Shown here: piece by piece, positions 33,476 to 45,770 of the stretch
Position numbering within the stretch: the stretch's first letter is position 1
How the letters are laid out: each line of letters begins with the position of its first letter
Assembly: GCF_014656435.1 (NCBI RefSeq)
Contig: NZ_BNCK01000003.1
Coordinates: 538,099 to 602,098 of the forward strand
Source of the DNA: Thalassotalea marina
GTDB lineage: Bacteria; Pseudomonadota; Gammaproteobacteria; Enterobacterales; Alteromonadaceae
Reading direction: 5' to 3'
DNA: 64,000 nucleotides
Position numbers and translations under genes: made by a program
The notes under the pieces: model-generated
Seen by the model: only the letters and a program-made list of their open reading frames with translations
The model's database searches: none
Told to the model about the DNA's origin: nothing

Positions 33476-35550
33476 TGAAAATGAATAAAAACACGCTACT
33501 AATTGAACTAGGTACTGAAGAGCTACCTCCAAAAGCTCTTAAAAAGTTAGCTACTACGTTTTATCAACAAATTACTGAACAGTTAAACCAAGCTGATTTG
33601 TCTTTTGAATCAGCACAATGGTTTGCATCACCAAGACGTTTGGCAATAAAAGTTAATGCCTTAGATGAAAAGCAAAGTGATAAAGAAGTTGAAAAGCGCG
33701 GACCTGCAGTTAACGTTGCATTTGATGCAGAAGGTAACCCAAGCAAAGCTGCGGAAGGTTGGGCAAGATCAAATGGTATTACCATTGACCAAGCACAGCG
33801 TTTAACAACAGATAAGGGTGAATGGCTTTTACATAAAGCGATTCAACCAGGCAAAAATACGGCTGAATTAATACCTGATATGGTAAATATTGCTTTGTCG
33901 AAATTGCCTATTCCAAAACCAATGCGTTGGGGCAGTTCTCGTACCCAGTTTATTCGTCCAGTACATACATTAACTTTAATGTATGGTGAGCAAATTATTG
34001 CTGGTGAAGCGTTAGGCGTTAGTTCAAATAATTTACTGCAAGGCCATCGTTTTCATCACCAAGGTTTAGTGACATTAAATCATGCTGATCAATATGAAGA
34101 TACGCTAAAAGAAGCGTTTGTTATTGCTGATTACGACACAAGACGTCAAATAATCATTGAGCAAATCAAAAAGCAAGAAGCAAGTCTTAATGCAACAGCG
34201 CTAATAGATGATGATTTATTGGAAGAGGTTACGTCACTGGTTGAGTGGCCTGTGACATTGGTGGGTACGTTTGATGAAGAGTTTTTGCAGGTTCCACCTG
34301 AACCGTTAATTTACTCGATGAAAGACCACCAAAAGTATTTTCCTGTAAATGATGCCAACGGTAACTTGCTTAACAAGTTTATTTTCGTGGCAAATATCGA
34401 ATCTAAAGACCCAGAAAAAGTTATTTTTGGTAATGAAAAGGTAATTCGTCCACGTTTATCTGATGCAGAGTTCTTCTTCAAAACAGACAAAAAGCAATCA
34501 TTAGAATCTCGTCTTGCAAGCTTAGAAAGTGTTTTATTCCAAAAACAACTAGGCACACTCAAAGCAAAATCTGAACGTATTGCGATGTTAAGTGAGTTTA
34601 CGGCAAAAGAGATAAATGAAGACGGTTTATTAGCTTACCGTGCAGGTTTATTAAGTAAAACTGACTTGATGTCAGACATGGTATTAGAGTTCCCTCAAGT
34701 ACAAGGTACTATGGGTAAATACTATGCGCAAAACGACGGTGAAGATGCGGCAGTAGCTCAAGCGTTAGAAGATCAGTATCGTCCACGTTTTGCTGGTGAT
34801 ACTTTGCCTGAAGCAAATATTGGTTGTGCAGTAGCGATCGCAGATAAAATTGATACATTGGTCGGCATTTTTGGTATTAACCAACCTCCAAAAGGTGATA
34901 AAGATCCGTTTGCATTACGTCGTGCTGCTATTGGTTTGATTCGTATCATCATTGAAAAGCAACTTGATTTAGATATTGCAAGTTTAGTGGCAAAAAGTGT
35001 TGAGCTATACGGTGACAAGCTTATCAATGAAAATACTCAAGCACAGGTCATTGATTTTGTTTTAGGTCGTTTCAAATCACATTATCAAGAGCAAGGCGTT
35101 AGCGTTGATGTTATTCAAGCCGTATTGGCAAATTCGCCGACAGCACCACTTGATTTTGAAAAGCGCATCCTAGCGGTACAACATTTTAAAGCGATGGAAG
35201 CTGCTCAAACATTAGCTGCTGCCAATAAACGTGTTGGTAATATTCTGGCTAAGTTTGATGGCGAATTGTCAACGTCATTCAGTCAAAAGGTTGCTACGGA
35301 AAGTGAAGAAATCGCACTTGCTGAAACTTTTGCGACGTTACAAGAAAAAGTACAACCGCTACTTGCTGATAAAAACTATCAAGATGCCTTAACGGTATTG
35401 GCCGAAATCAAACAACCTATCGATATCTTTTTTGATAGCGTGATGGTTATGGCGGATGATGAAGCGGTAAAAATTAATCGTTTAACTTTGCTAAACGAAA
35501 TACGTAATAGCTTCTTGGCTATCGCAGATATTTCAGTGCTTCAAAACTAA
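33475..35550 (+). CDS. glyS: Glycyl-tRNA synthetase beta subunit
   Basis: The 691-residue beta subunit recognises tRNA-Gly. It starts KNTLLIELGTEELPPKAL, has KAIQPGKNTAELIPDM and PIPKPMRWG, an HD-like domain around FPQVQGTMGKYYA and a C-terminal anticodon-binding domain (VMVMADDEAVKINRLTLL). A second ATG two codons downstream is also possible as start; GGGAG in the glyQ end serves as ribosome site. Confidence 0.98.
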   Translation: MKMNKNTLLIELGTEELPPKALKKLATTFYQQITEQLNQADLSFESAQWFASPRRLAIKVNALDEKQSDKEVEKRGPAVNVAFDAEGNPSKAAEGWARSNGITIDQAQRLTTDKGEWLLHKAIQPGKNTAELIPDMVNIALSKLPIPKPMRWGSSRTQFIRPVHTLTLMYGEQIIAGEALGVSSNNLLQGHRFHHQGLVTLNHADQYEDTLKEAFVIADYDTRRQIIIEQIKKQEASLNATALIDDDLLEEVTSLVEWPVTLVGTFDEEFLQVPPEPLIYSMKDHQKYFPVNDANGNLLNKFIFVANIESKDPEKVIFGNEKVIRPRLSDAEFFFKTDKKQSLESRLASLESVLFQKQLGTLKAKSERIAMLSEFTAKEINEDGLLAYRAGLLSKTDLMSDMVLEFPQVQGTMGKYYAQNDGEDAAVAQALEDQYRPRFAGDTLPEANIGCAVAIADKIDTLVGIFGINQPPKGDKDPFALRRAAIGLIRIIIEKQLDLDIASLVAKSVELYGDKLINENTQAQVIDFVLGRFKSHYQEQGVSVDVIQAVLANSPTAPLDFEKRILAVQHFKAMEAAQTLAAANKRVGNILAKFDGELSTSFSQKVATESEEIALAETFATLQEKVQPLLADKNYQDALTVLAEIKQPIDIFFDSVMVMADDEAVKINRLTLLNEIRNSFLAIADISVLQN

Positions 35551-35573
35551 GATTATCGTTGTAGAACATGTAT

Positions 35574-35600
35574 AAAAGGGTGACTGAGGTCACCCTTTTT
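35574..35600. terminator. Bidirectional terminator between glyS and tusA
   Basis: The stem GGGTGAC (35578-35584) pairs with GTCACCC (35589-35595), with A and T runs on the two sides. The right arm overlaps the tusA stop codon. Confidence 0.88.
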
Positions 35601-35832
35601 TGATCAAATATTTATAAGGTAATTCGTCAACCTGTTTGGCGACTAACTCGTGCTCCATAAACTGGCAAAAGCTGGGAATATCTCGAGTTGTAGAAGGGTC
35701 ATCCGCCACAACTAACAAAGTTTCCCCTGACGTTATTTTTCTGATGTTTAGTCGAACCATCATTACTGGTTCAGGACAACGTAAGCCAATGGCATCTAAT
35801 TGATGATCGGCATGATTAAATACTTCGGTCAT
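35590..35832 (-). CDS. tusA: Sulfur carrier protein TusA
   Basis: The 80-residue protein is a sulfurtransferase carrier for tRNA 2-thiolation. It carries the family motif [14 protein letters not shown] with the sulfur-accepting Cys19. It passes persulfide sulfur from the cysteine desulfurase toward the Tus relay, whose other genes are not in this window. It is monocistronic and convergent to glyS. Confidence 0.95.
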   Translation of the reverse strand: MTEVFNHADHQLDAIGLRCPEPVMMVRLNIRKITSGETLLVVADDPSTTRDIPSFCQFMEHELVAKQVDELPYKYLIKKG

Positions 35833-36024
35833 GGTTAGCGGCTTTGTATCTAGGTTTGCACTTTAATTAACGGGAATTGTAGCACAAGCAATTTTTTGCT
35901 CCTATGGTATAAATTACCTGTAGAACGTGGTTCATCTTGCTGAACCAAACTTTTATCAATAAATACTTGCTTTGTTTTCTGAGCATGAATACCCTTAATT
36001 TGAACTGACAGATAAGGCTTGTTT

Positions 36025-37935
36025 ATGTTTCGATTATTTCTGATTGTCGCCTTGTTCGTCTCGCTATCTAATGACTCGGTGGCAAGAGAGAGCAGTACTC
36101 AAAGGGATCTATTTTTAAAAGCTGAAAAGCAACTGTGGAAGCATCGATCTTCTGCGTATCAAGAATTGTATCAGCAACTTCACTTTTATCCTCTACAGCC
36201 TTATTTAGACCAAAAAAGGCTGATGCATAAAATGCGTCTATCTTCAGCAAAGGAAATTGCCACCTTTCTTGAAAAATATAAAGGTACTCCATTAGATTGG
36301 CCGCTAAGAAAAAAGTGGCTGCAGTACTTAGCAAAACGTAATAGGCAAACGCTGTTTCTAGAGTTTTTCTCGCCGACATCTGATGTTGAGCTAAATTGTC
36401 GTCACTACTTGTATCAACTAAATAAAGGTGAGCCTGCAAATAAGGTATTAAAACAGGTGGCCAGTTTGTGGGTAGTAGGAAAATCACAACCTAAAGCTTG
36501 TGATCCTTTGTTCAATAAATGGCAAGAAGCGGGGCTGCGCACTGAACAACATGTTTGGCAGCGCTTATCAAAAGCTGCAGATGGTGGCAACCATACGCTA
36601 ATACCTTATATAACTAGTTTACTTCCAGAGAAAGAACAATATTTAGGGCAATTATGGCATAAGGTCAGACGTGACCCAGCTGCTGTTACAGTACTTTCTC
36701 GGTTTAAGACAAAAAGCGCAAAAGAAAGCGAAATTTTTGTTTACGGAATAAAAAGGCTTATATGGCGTGCTCCTGATAACGCACTTGCTACATACAAAAA
36801 AGCTGAAACTGTATTTACCTTATCTGACCAGCAAAAACAAAGTATTGCGCTAAGGTTTGCTTTAGCGCTTGCGAGTAAAAAGCATGAAGCGGCTAAAGAT
36901 TGGCTTGCCAAAGTTAATGATGAGAATTTAACAAACAAATTGGTGCAGTGGATTATTGCCGACGCATTAAGAGAGCAGAATTGGCCTAAAGTTAAACAGT
37001 CGTTATTGGCATTACCTCGATCAAAACAAAATTCGAATCAGTGGCAGTATTGGTATGGAAGAAGTTTACTGGAAACAGGTGAACAAGAAAAAGGCCGACA
37101 GCAGTTACAAAGTTTAGCAGGCAAACGTCATTATTACGGGTTTCTTTCCGCTAGTTTACTTAATATCCCTGTAAACTATCAACATAAGCCCATTACTGTT
37201 ACAGAAGAAGAAAAAGCTAACTTATTTAAAGATAGCGCAGGAAAAAGAGCCTTTGAGCTTTTTCATTTAGGCCGTTTTCATGCTGCACGAAAAGAGTGGA
37301 ATTATTGGTTTAATCGGCTAGATCAACGCCAAAAACTAGTTGCCGCCAAATTAGCCAATGGCATTGGTTGGTATGATAGGCCAATATTTGCGTTATCTCA
37401 GGTAGGTTACTTAGATGACATTGACATGCGCTTTCCTTTGGCATTTAGTGAGCAAATTACCGAGTATTCAAACAAACACGCAATAGATCCTGCATGGGCA
37501 TTTGCCATAGCTCGCCGTGAAAGCTCCTTTATGTTAGATGCACACTCTGCTGTTGGGGCAAAAGGCTTAATGCAAGTGATGCCAAGTACGGCAAAACACT
37601 TAACAAAACGCAAAAGGGTTTCAACCAAGTATTTAATCGATAGTGATAATAATATCAATTTGGGCACACGCTATTTACGTGACCTGTTAAAGCGTCATAA
37701 GGGGAATCAAATACTTGCAACGGCTGCATATAATGCAGGACCATACAGAGTTAAAGCCTGGCTTAACAAAATTGATAGTTTGCCAGCGGATATTTGGATT
37801 GAAACTATTCCTTTTCAGGAAACTCGTGATTACGTGAAAAGTGTTTTAGCCTACCAACAAATTTATCGACATAAAGTTGGTGAACAAAGCACTTTGTTTA
37901 ATGAGCTGCATCAAATGAATATTACACCTTTGTAA
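36025..37935 (+). CDS. slt: Soluble lytic murein transglycosylase (Slt70 type)
   Basis: The 636-residue periplasmic enzyme cleaves peptidoglycan glycan strands to 1,6-anhydro ends. It has a signal peptide (MFRLFLIVALFVSLSNDSVA), a long superhelical alpha domain (about 30-440) and the C-terminal SLT domain with catalytic Glu in FAIARRESSFM, followed by GAKGLMQVMPSTA, LGTRYLRDLL and ATAAYNAGPYRV. A TTG at 36019 is also in frame, but the ATG at 36025 has AAGG seven bases before it and is chosen. Upstream 35833-36018 shows nothing I can name. Confidence 0.95.
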   Translation: MFRLFLIVALFVSLSNDSVARESSTQRDLFLKAEKQLWKHRSSAYQELYQQLHFYPLQPYLDQKRLMHKMRLSSAKEIATFLEKYKGTPLDWPLRKKWLQYLAKRNRQTLFLEFFSPTSDVELNCRHYLYQLNKGEPANKVLKQVASLWVVGKSQPKACDPLFNKWQEAGLRTEQHVWQRLSKAADGGNHTLIPYITSLLPEKEQYLGQLWHKVRRDPAAVTVLSRFKTKSAKESEIFVYGIKRLIWRAPDNALATYKKAETVFTLSDQQKQSIALRFALALASKKHEAAKDWLAKVNDENLTNKLVQWIIADALREQNWPKVKQSLLALPRSKQNSNQWQYWYGRSLLETGEQEKGRQQLQSLAGKRHYYGFLSASLLNIPVNYQHKPITVTEEEKANLFKDSAGKRAFELFHLGRFHAARKEWNYWFNRLDQRQKLVAAKLANGIGWYDRPIFALSQVGYLDDIDMRFPLAFSEQITEYSNKHAIDPAWAFAIARRESSFMLDAHSAVGAKGLMQVMPSTAKHLTKRKRVSTKYLIDSDNNINLGTRYLRDLLKRHKGNQILATAAYNAGPYRVKAWLNKIDSLPADIWIETIPFQETRDYVKSVLAYQQIYRHKVGEQSTLFNELHQMNITPL

Positions 37936-37954
37936 GCGAGTATAAAGTTAATAA

Positions 37955-37988
37955 AACACAGCACTGCCAAGCGATTCTGTGCTGTGTT
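37955..37988 (+). other. Strong hairpin between slt and pepQ without U tract
   Basis: AACACAGCAC (37955-37964) pairs perfectly over 10 bp with GTGCTGTGTT (37979-37988), loop of 14 bases. Only two T follow, so it may be a weak or factor-assisted terminator or an mRNA 3'-end stabiliser for slt. Confidence 0.5.
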
Positions 37989-37992
37989 ATGA

Positions 37993-39342
<1,350 letters not shown>

Positions 39343-39346
39343 AACT

Positions 39347-39961
39347 GTGAGAGCACCTTACCAAGTAGCCAAAGGTGAAGTTATTGACGAAACCGATGTA
39401 AGTCGCAGTCGTTTTATATGTTACCTACAAGCATGTAGTTCTGCAGAAGCGTTTAAAACGTTTCTGCAAGATATTCGTCAACTTCATCCTCAGGCTAATC
39501 ATCACTGTTATGCGTTTATCCTTGATCACCCTCAAGAAAGCCGAAGTTACGGCTTCTCTGATGATGGTGAACCCTCTGGAACCGCTGGTCGTCCTATGCT
39601 AATGGCACTGCAAGGCGCTAATATTGGCGAAGTTGCGGCAATTGTTGTTCGTTACTTTGGCGGCACTAAACTAGGGACCGGGGGGTTACAAAGGGCTTAT
39701 GGGGCATCAGTGCGCGGTGCGCTAGAGTTTCTAGAAACTAAAACAAAAATTCCCATGGTTCACAAAAGCTTATCTTGTCAATATACACAGGTAAATGACA
39801 TACTGAGGCTAATGGAACAAGTTCAGGGACAAGTGGTAGAGCAAAGCTATCAAGAGCATGTAGAGTTAGTTTTGGCGATCCCTGAGCAAAAACTTAATAA
39901 TGTCGGTGAGCAATTAAAAACTTTATCGGCAGGGCAACTAACACTGAAAAGCATTCAGTAA
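39347..39961 (+). CDS. yigZ: YigZ / IMPACT family protein
   Basis: The 204-residue cytoplasmic protein has the UPF0029 N-terminal domain, with HHCYAFIL, then FSDDGEPSGTAGRPML and AIVVRYFGGTKLGTGGLQRAYG, and a C-terminal DUF1949-type domain. The biochemical role is not settled; relatives bind RNA or ribosomes. The start is GTG at 39347, four bases after the pepQ stop, so it is read from the pepQ transcript. Confidence 0.94.
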   Translation: MRAPYQVAKGEVIDETDVSRSRFICYLQACSSAEAFKTFLQDIRQLHPQANHHCYAFILDHPQESRSYGFSDDGEPSGTAGRPMLMALQGANIGEVAAIVVRYFGGTKLGTGGLQRAYGASVRGALEFLETKTKIPMVHKSLSCQYTQVNDILRLMEQVQGQVVEQSYQEHVELVLAIPEQKLNNVGEQLKTLSAGQLTLKSIQ

Positions 39962-39981
39962 AAAAATAAGCATCAAATAAC

Positions 39982-41433
39982 GTGCAATATAAAAATATCA
40001 TCAGAATACTTGGGTTATTGGTTTCTTTGCTAAGTGTTACCATGTTACCGCCAGCTTTTATCTCATTGGTGTATCGTGATGGCGGTGGTGTCTCGTTTTT
40101 AATGGCTTTTATTTTTTGTTTGGTTGCAGGTATTACAGCTTGGTACCCTCAACGAAACGAAAAAGGGGATCTAAGAGCCAGAGAAGGCTTTCTTATTGTT
40201 GTGTTGTTCTGGACCGTTCTGGCCAGCTTCTCAGCTATTCCGTTGATGTTGCTTGAAACACCAAATCTATCGATAACTGATGCTTTTTTTGAATCCTTTT
40301 CAGGGTTAACAACCACAGGGGCAACCATACTGACACAAATTGACGGTCTGCCTCATGCTGTGCTTTGGTATCGACAGCAACTGCAGTGGCTTGGTGGTAT
40401 GGGGATTATCGTACTTGCTGTGGCTATTTTACCCATGTTAGGCATAGGTGGTATGCAGTTATACCGTGCAGAGACGCCAGGCCCGGTTAAAGATTCCAAA
40501 ATGACCCCCAGAATAGCGGATACTGCCAAACATTTGTGGTTTATTTATGTTGGTTTAACTGTTGCATGTACGCTTTCCTACTGGGGAGCTGGCATGACGA
40601 TGTTTGACGCTATTTGTCACGCCTTTTCAACCATTGCCATTGGTGGGTTTTCAACACATGATTTAAGTATGGGGTATTTCCAAAGCCCATTAATTAACTT
40701 TATTTGTGTCTTTTTTCTTATCATTGCAGGCGTTAACTTTGCATTGCACTTTGCCGTTTTGAACAGTAAATCATTACGAGCCTATTTTTATGACCCTGAA
40801 TTTAAGGTATTTATTCTTATTCAATTGGTACTTACTTTAATCTGTTTTGCAGTGCTGATGAGTTATGGTATTTATCAAACGGGCTTTGAAGCTTTTGATC
40901 AGGCCTTGTTTCAAGCGGTTTCTATTAGTACTACAGCAGGCTTTGCAACCACTTCGTTTGCTGATTGGCCAACGATGCTTCCTATTTTGTTAATCTTCGC
41001 CAGCTTTATTGGTGGCTGTGCAGGAAGTACCGGTGGCGGTATGAAAGTCGTGCGTGTCTTATTGTTATACTTACAAGGCGTACGAGAGCTCAATAAACTA
41101 GTGCATCCGAAAGCAATATTTACTATTAAACTCGGTAAAAAAGCGCTACCTAATCGAGTTGTTGAGGCCATATGGGGCTTTTTTGCTGCCTATGCTGCGG
41201 TGTTTGTTATATGTATGTTATTGCTACTCGCTAGCGGTGTTGACGACATTACCGCCTTCACGGCAGTCGCAGCTTGTTTAAATAACTTAGGCCCAGGACT
41301 AGGAGAGGTAGCTGCTAATTTTGCACCGCTAGGTGATTTTAGTAAATGGGTATTGATAGTGGCAATGTTGTTTGGCCGACTCGAAATATTTACACTTCTA
41401 GTTTTATTCTTGCCGGCGTTTTGGCGTGCTTAA
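39982..41433 (+). CDS. trkH: Trk potassium uptake system membrane subunit TrkH
   Basis: The 483-residue channel-like subunit has about ten to twelve membrane helices and the four pore-loop repeats with selectivity glycines (for example FSGLTTTGATIL, FSTIAIGGFSTHD, STTAGFATTSF and LNNLGPGLGEV). It takes up K+ with TrkA, encoded convergently 15 bases downstream. The start is GTG at 39982. Confidence 0.97.
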   Translation: MQYKNIIRILGLLVSLLSVTMLPPAFISLVYRDGGGVSFLMAFIFCLVAGITAWYPQRNEKGDLRAREGFLIVVLFWTVLASFSAIPLMLLETPNLSITDAFFESFSGLTTTGATILTQIDGLPHAVLWYRQQLQWLGGMGIIVLAVAILPMLGIGGMQLYRAETPGPVKDSKMTPRIADTAKHLWFIYVGLTVACTLSYWGAGMTMFDAICHAFSTIAIGGFSTHDLSMGYFQSPLINFICVFFLIIAGVNFALHFAVLNSKSLRAYFYDPEFKVFILIQLVLTLICFAVLMSYGIYQTGFEAFDQALFQAVSISTTAGFATTSFADWPTMLPILLIFASFIGGCAGSTGGGMKVVRVLLLYLQGVRELNKLVHPKAIFTIKLGKKALPNRVVEAIWGFFAAYAAVFVICMLLLLASGVDDITAFTAVAACLNNLGPGLGEVAANFAPLGDFSKWVLIVAMLFGRLEIFTLLVLFLPAFWRA

Positions 41434-41448
41434 TTCAGTTAAACCTAG

Positions 41449-42828
41449 TTAGAAGAACTGCAAAGGGTCAACATAGAAGAGTTTCTCTACGTCGTTGATA
41501 TATTTCTTATTCACTAAGAATAAAATCACATGATCATCACTTTCAATCAAGGTAGTTGAATGCGCGATGATCACCTCGTCTTCTCTTACTATCGCTCCGA
41601 TAGTAGTACCCGGGGGGAGTTTTAATTCAGCCACCGTGCGGCCTACAACCTTAGATGATTTTTCATTACCCATAGCAACAATTTCAATCGCTTCTGCCGC
41701 GCCACCACGTAAACTATATACGTTATCGATACTTCCTTTACGTACATGGGTTAACAGCGCTGAAATAGTTGCGTGTTGAGGTGAGACAGCGATATCTATG
41801 TTACTGCCATGAACCAAATCAATATAAGCGCTGCGCTGAATTAGCACCATAGCTTTTCGACAACCTAAGCGTTTTGCTAGCAATGATGACATAATGTTTG
41901 CTTCATCATCGTTTGTTACCGCAATAAAAACGTCGAACTGATCAATATGTTCTTCAATAAGCAATTCTTGATCAGATGAATCACCAACAAATACTAACGT
42001 GCCATCTAATTCTGATGCTAAGTAAGCTGCGCGTTTAGGTGAATGCTCAATCAGTTTTACTTGATGGTTCTTTTCAAGCATGCGAGCTAAACCCGCGCCA
42101 ATATTACCACCACCAGCGATCATGACACGTTTATAGGCTGGCTCTAGCTTTTGTAGCTCATTCATTACTGCGCGAATATGTTTCGTTGCAGCGATAAAAA
42201 ATACTTCATCGTCAGCTTCAATAACTGTTGTACCTAGCGGGCGAATAGGGCGTCCGTTACGATAAATAGCAGCAACGCGGGTATCTATATTTGGAATATG
42301 CTCTCGTAAAGTTGACAGTGCATGACCCACTAATAAACCACCATAGTAGGCTTTAACCGCGACTAAACTTACTTTTCCTTGAGCAAATTCTAAAACCTGC
42401 AATGCGCCAGGATAATCAATTAATCGGGCAATATCGCGTGTCACTAGTTGCTCTGGTGCAATAACATGATCAACAGGGATATTTTCATGTTGGAACAATT
42501 GGTCTTGATAACGCAGTATTTTTGCAGAGCGAATGCGCGCTATTTTTGTTGCCGTGTTAAAAAGGGAATAACAAATTTGGCAGGCGATCATATTAGTAGC
42601 GTCATCACTGGTCACAGCAATAACCATTTCAGCATCTTCTGCGCCTGCCTGTTTTAATACATCTGGGTGAGAGCCTTGGCCAACTACAACTTGAAGATCC
42701 ATTTTATCTTGCAACTCGCGTAGCACTTCATTGTTGGTATCAATCAAAGTGATATCATTGTTTTCACCAACTAAGTTTTCTGCTAGTGTTCCACCAACTT
42801 GGCCTGCGCCAATAATGACAATTTTCAT
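41449..42828 (-). CDS. trkA: Trk system potassium regulatory subunit TrkA
   Basis: The 459-residue cytoplasmic gating ring subunit has two RCK repeats, each with a Rossmann nucleotide motif ([18 protein letters not shown] at 1 and [18 protein letters not shown] at about 234) and a TrkA-C domain. It controls TrkH in response to nucleotide. It is last in the def-fmt-rsmB-trkA operon. Confidence 0.98.
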   Translation of the reverse strand: MKIVIIGAGQVGGTLAENLVGENNDITLIDTNNEVLRELQDKMDLQVVVGQGSHPDVLKQAGAEDAEMVIAVTSDDATNMIACQICYSLFNTATKIARIRSAKILRYQDQLFQHENIPVDHVIAPEQLVTRDIARLIDYPGALQVLEFAQGKVSLVAVKAYYGGLLVGHALSTLREHIPNIDTRVAAIYRNGRPIRPLGTTVIEADDEVFFIAATKHIRAVMNELQKLEPAYKRVMIAGGGNIGAGLARMLEKNHQVKLIEHSPKRAAYLASELDGTLVFVGDSSDQELLIEEHIDQFDVFIAVTNDDEANIMSSLLAKRLGCRKAMVLIQRSAYIDLVHGSNIDIAVSPQHATISALLTHVRKGSIDNVYSLRGGAAEAIEIVAMGNEKSSKVVGRTVAELKLPPGTTIGAIVREDEVIIAHSTTLIESDDHVILFLVNKKYINDVEKLFYVDPLQFF

Positions 42829-42852
42829 GTGTTATCAACCAGATTTTCGTTG

Positions 42853-44139
42853 TTATTTTTTTATTAGCTTGGCGTAATAAAAACCATCCATACCTTGTTC
42901 ATCAGGTAAAATTTGCCAACCTATTTCTTGTTGCGATTGAGCTATATTGACCAAAGACGCATCTTGCTGGTCTAACAAAAAGCGTTGAATTTGTTCTTTA
43001 TTTTCTTGTGGCAAAATACTGCACGTCGCATAAAGCAAAGTACCACCGGGCTTTAGCAATGACCATACATTTTTCAGTATTTGTTGCTGTAATATGACTA
43101 GCGTGTCTATGTCGCTAGCTTTTCTTAGCCATTTGATATCGGGGTGACGACGGATAACACCGGTTCCAGAACAAGGTGCATCAAGTAAAATGCGATCGAA
43201 CTGTTGTCCATCCCACCAGCTATCTGAGCCAGCATCACCTGCAATTGTTTTGGCAGATAACCCTAAGCGAGAAAGGTTATCTTCAACTCTGGCAAGTCGC
43301 TCTTCATCGACATCTATTGCTGTCATTGCTTTCAGTTTTGGCTGCAATTCGAGGATGTGACAAGTTTTCCCACCTGGTGCCGCGCAGCAATCTAGAATAT
43401 TTTCACCTGCTTGGCTATTTAACAGCACTGCAGCTTGTTGTGCAGCCCCATCTTGAATAGATACTTCACCGTCGAAAAAGCCTGGCAGCTTATTAACATC
43501 GACAGCTCGTGTTAATAGTAATGCCTTAGAGAACTCATCTTGTTTGCTTACAGCAATTTCTGCCGCTGCTAGCTTTTCTTGATAAGCGTCAACCGTGTTT
43601 TTATGTTGATTTACCCTAAGCCACATTGGTGGCTTTTGCATATTAGCCGTTAAAATCTTTTGCCAGTCTTCTGGATAGCCGTGTTGAATTTTTTTAATGA
43701 ACCAGCTTGGGTGATTAAATTTTATCGCATCAGGCAAAGGTTTATCAGAAACTTTATCTTTGTTTCTTAAAAAGTTACGTAAAACACCGTTGATCATGGC
43801 TTTTAAATGTAACTGTTTTAGCGGTTTTGCACCATTGACGGTTTCACCCACAGCCGCATGGTCAGGGATGCGGGTATACTTTAATTGATATATACCAACA
43901 AGAATAAGAAAGTGTGCAACGCGCTGTTTGCCTGTTAAGGGTTTTGCGATGAGCTCTCGGACATCATATTCCAATTCGGGTAAATAACGGATTACTCCGT
44001 AACATAGTTCTTGCAGTAGACCTTTATCTTTACCTTCAACTTTTTCTTGTTGTTTTGGCAACTCGTCGGCCAGACTGCGACCTTTTTCTACCACTTGAAA
44101 GCAACATTTTGCTGCTAAAGCACGAATATTAGAGCTCAT
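42853..44139 (-). CDS. rsmB: 16S rRNA (cytosine-967-C5)-methyltransferase
   Basis: The 428-residue enzyme has a NusB-like N-terminal RNA-binding domain (about 5-135) and a SAM methyltransferase domain: ILDCCAAPGGKTCHILEL (motif I), LLDAPCSGTGVIRRHPDI (motif IV) and YATCSILPQENKEQI (motif VI, catalytic cysteine). It methylates C967 of 16S rRNA. It is 3 bases after fmt. Confidence 0.97.
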   Translation of the reverse strand: MSSNIRALAAKCCFQVVEKGRSLADELPKQQEKVEGKDKGLLQELCYGVIRYLPELEYDVRELIAKPLTGKQRVAHFLILVGIYQLKYTRIPDHAAVGETVNGAKPLKQLHLKAMINGVLRNFLRNKDKVSDKPLPDAIKFNHPSWFIKKIQHGYPEDWQKILTANMQKPPMWLRVNQHKNTVDAYQEKLAAAEIAVSKQDEFSKALLLTRAVDVNKLPGFFDGEVSIQDGAAQQAAVLLNSQAGENILDCCAAPGGKTCHILELQPKLKAMTAIDVDEERLARVEDNLSRLGLSAKTIAGDAGSDSWWDGQQFDRILLDAPCSGTGVIRRHPDIKWLRKASDIDTLVILQQQILKNVWSLLKPGGTLLYATCSILPQENKEQIQRFLLDQQDASLVNIAQSQQEIGWQILPDEQGMDGFYYAKLIKK

Positions 44140-44142
44140 GGA

Positions 44143-45117
44143 CTAGTTACTTGTACCATTAATCAATTGGCCAACCTGGAACCATGTAGCTCTGGCATTT
44201 AAAACATCGCTAACGGGCATGGCTTTTTTACCGGGTAATTGTATATTAGTTAACCGCAATGCACCGTCGCCTGTGGCGACAACTATACCGTTTTTATCTG
44301 CTGTTAATATCGTACCAGCTGGCTCAGCAGTGTTATGGTTAACTACGTCGGCACACCATATACGAATTCGGTGAGCATTTTCATTTGTTTCGTTAAAGGT
44401 AAATTGAGCCACCGGCCAAGGGATGTAAGCACGTATTTTTTGATGCAACACTTTAGCAGGTAGTTTCCAGTCTAGTTCTGCTTCAGCTTTGTCTAATTTT
44501 GCTGCATATGTAGCTTGGTCATTATCTTGTGGCGTTGCCTGATGTGTTTCATTTGCCATTTGCTCTAGCGTGGTTAGTAGGGCGTTTGGACCAAGATCAG
44601 CTAGTTTTTCATAGATGCTGGCGCTCGTATCTTGAGCGGTAATGTCACAAGTTTCGACGAGTAACATATCACCAGTGTCTAAACCAACATCCATTTGCAT
44701 AATAGTAACGCCAGTTTTTGCATCGCCTTGTTCAACGGCACGTTGAATTGGAGCCGCACCACGCCATTTGGGTAATATAGAGCCGTGTACATTAATACAA
44801 CCAAGCCTAGGTGTATCAAGAATTACTTTTGGCAATAGCAAACCATACGCTACTACTACCATGACATCAGCATTATAACTTGCTAACTGTTGTTGATCTG
44901 CGACGTCTTTAAAATTAACGGGTTGTTCTACCGAAATATTGTGCTCGAGTGCTAGTTGCTTGGTCGCGCAAGCGGTTAACTTTTTACCTCGACCAGCAGG
45001 CTTGTCTGGTGGGCAATACACGGCAACTACTTCATGGTTTGAATCAATTAAAGCGGCCAAATGTTTAGCTGCAAAATCAGGTGTGCCTGCAAAAATAATT
45101 TTAAGAGGGGTTGTCAT
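44143..45117 (-). CDS. fmt: Methionyl-tRNA formyltransferase
   Basis: The 324-residue enzyme formylates initiator Met-tRNA using 10-formyl-tetrahydrofolate. It shows [18 protein letters not shown] at the start, the folate-site [16 protein letters not shown] with the conserved N-x-H region just before (INVHGS), and DTGDMLL. The C-terminal OB-like domain follows. It lies 25 bases after def. Confidence 0.98.
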   Translation of the reverse strand: MTTPLKIIFAGTPDFAAKHLAALIDSNHEVVAVYCPPDKPAGRGKKLTACATKQLALEHNISVEQPVNFKDVADQQQLASYNADVMVVVAYGLLLPKVILDTPRLGCINVHGSILPKWRGAAPIQRAVEQGDAKTGVTIMQMDVGLDTGDMLLVETCDITAQDTSASIYEKLADLGPNALLTTLEQMANETHQATPQDNDQATYAAKLDKAEAELDWKLPAKVLHQKIRAYIPWPVAQFTFNETNENAHRIRIWCADVVNHNTAEPAGTILTADKNGIVVATGDGALRLTNIQLPGKKAMPVSDVLNARATWFQVGQLINGTSN

Positions 45118-45142
45118 AACATATGTCTTTTTATGAAACCGC

Positions 45143-45655
45143 TTAGCTTCGTGATGCTAAGCGGGCTTCTTTTTCTAGTTTGGCTTGGATACGCTTGCGT
45201 TTTAGTGGTGATAAATAATCAACAAACAAAACACCATTTAAATGGTCTAGTTCATGTTGAATACAAATCGCTAGTAATTCTTCACCATCTAATTCAAACG
45301 AATTGCCATCTCGGTCAAGTGCTTTTACTGTAACTTCAGTGTGTCTATCAACTTTGGCATAACAAGTAGGTACTGATAAACAACCTTCTTCGTTAACCAT
45401 TATATTGTCGCTTTTACGAATGATCTCTGGATTGATCAATACATACGACTGCTCTTTGTTGTCAGAAACATCAATTACCACAATGCGTTTGTGAATGTTA
45501 ACTTGTGTAGCAGCCAAGCCTACGCCGTTTTCTGCGTACATAGTTTCAAACATGTCATCGACAATTTTTCGAATATCGTCGTTAACTTCAGTTACTGGTT
45601 CTGCTTTGGTTCTGAGCCTTTCATCAGGAAAGGTTAATACGTCTAATACCGCCAT
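45143..45655 (-). CDS. def: Peptide deformylase
   Basis: The 170-residue iron enzyme removes the N-formyl group from new proteins. The three family motifs are present: [16 protein letters not shown] with the metal-binding Cys, and QHELDHLNG with the two His ligands and catalytic Glu. It begins the def-fmt-rsmB-trkA operon and is divergent from the LysM gene, sharing a 115-base promoter region. Confidence 0.98.
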   Translation of the reverse strand: MAVLDVLTFPDERLRTKAEPVTEVNDDIRKIVDDMFETMYAENGVGLAATQVNIHKRIVVIDVSDNKEQSYVLINPEIIRKSDNIMVNEEGCLSVPTCYAKVDRHTEVTVKALDRDGNSFELDGEELLAICIQHELDHLNGVLFVDYLSPLKRKRIQAKLEKEARLASRS

Positions 45656-45770
45656 AATTTACTAAAAGAATTCGCGAAATCTATAATAGAGTGTTATGTT
45701 TCAATTTTAGCCATTAAATAAAATTAATTCGAGTGCTTTACAACAATTCGAAGATAATAGGCGGGTATTT

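Noticed and set aside
36068..36487. 139-codon frame antisense to slt
   Set aside because: It lies within the well-supported lytic transglycosylase and shows no domain; treated as a shadow.
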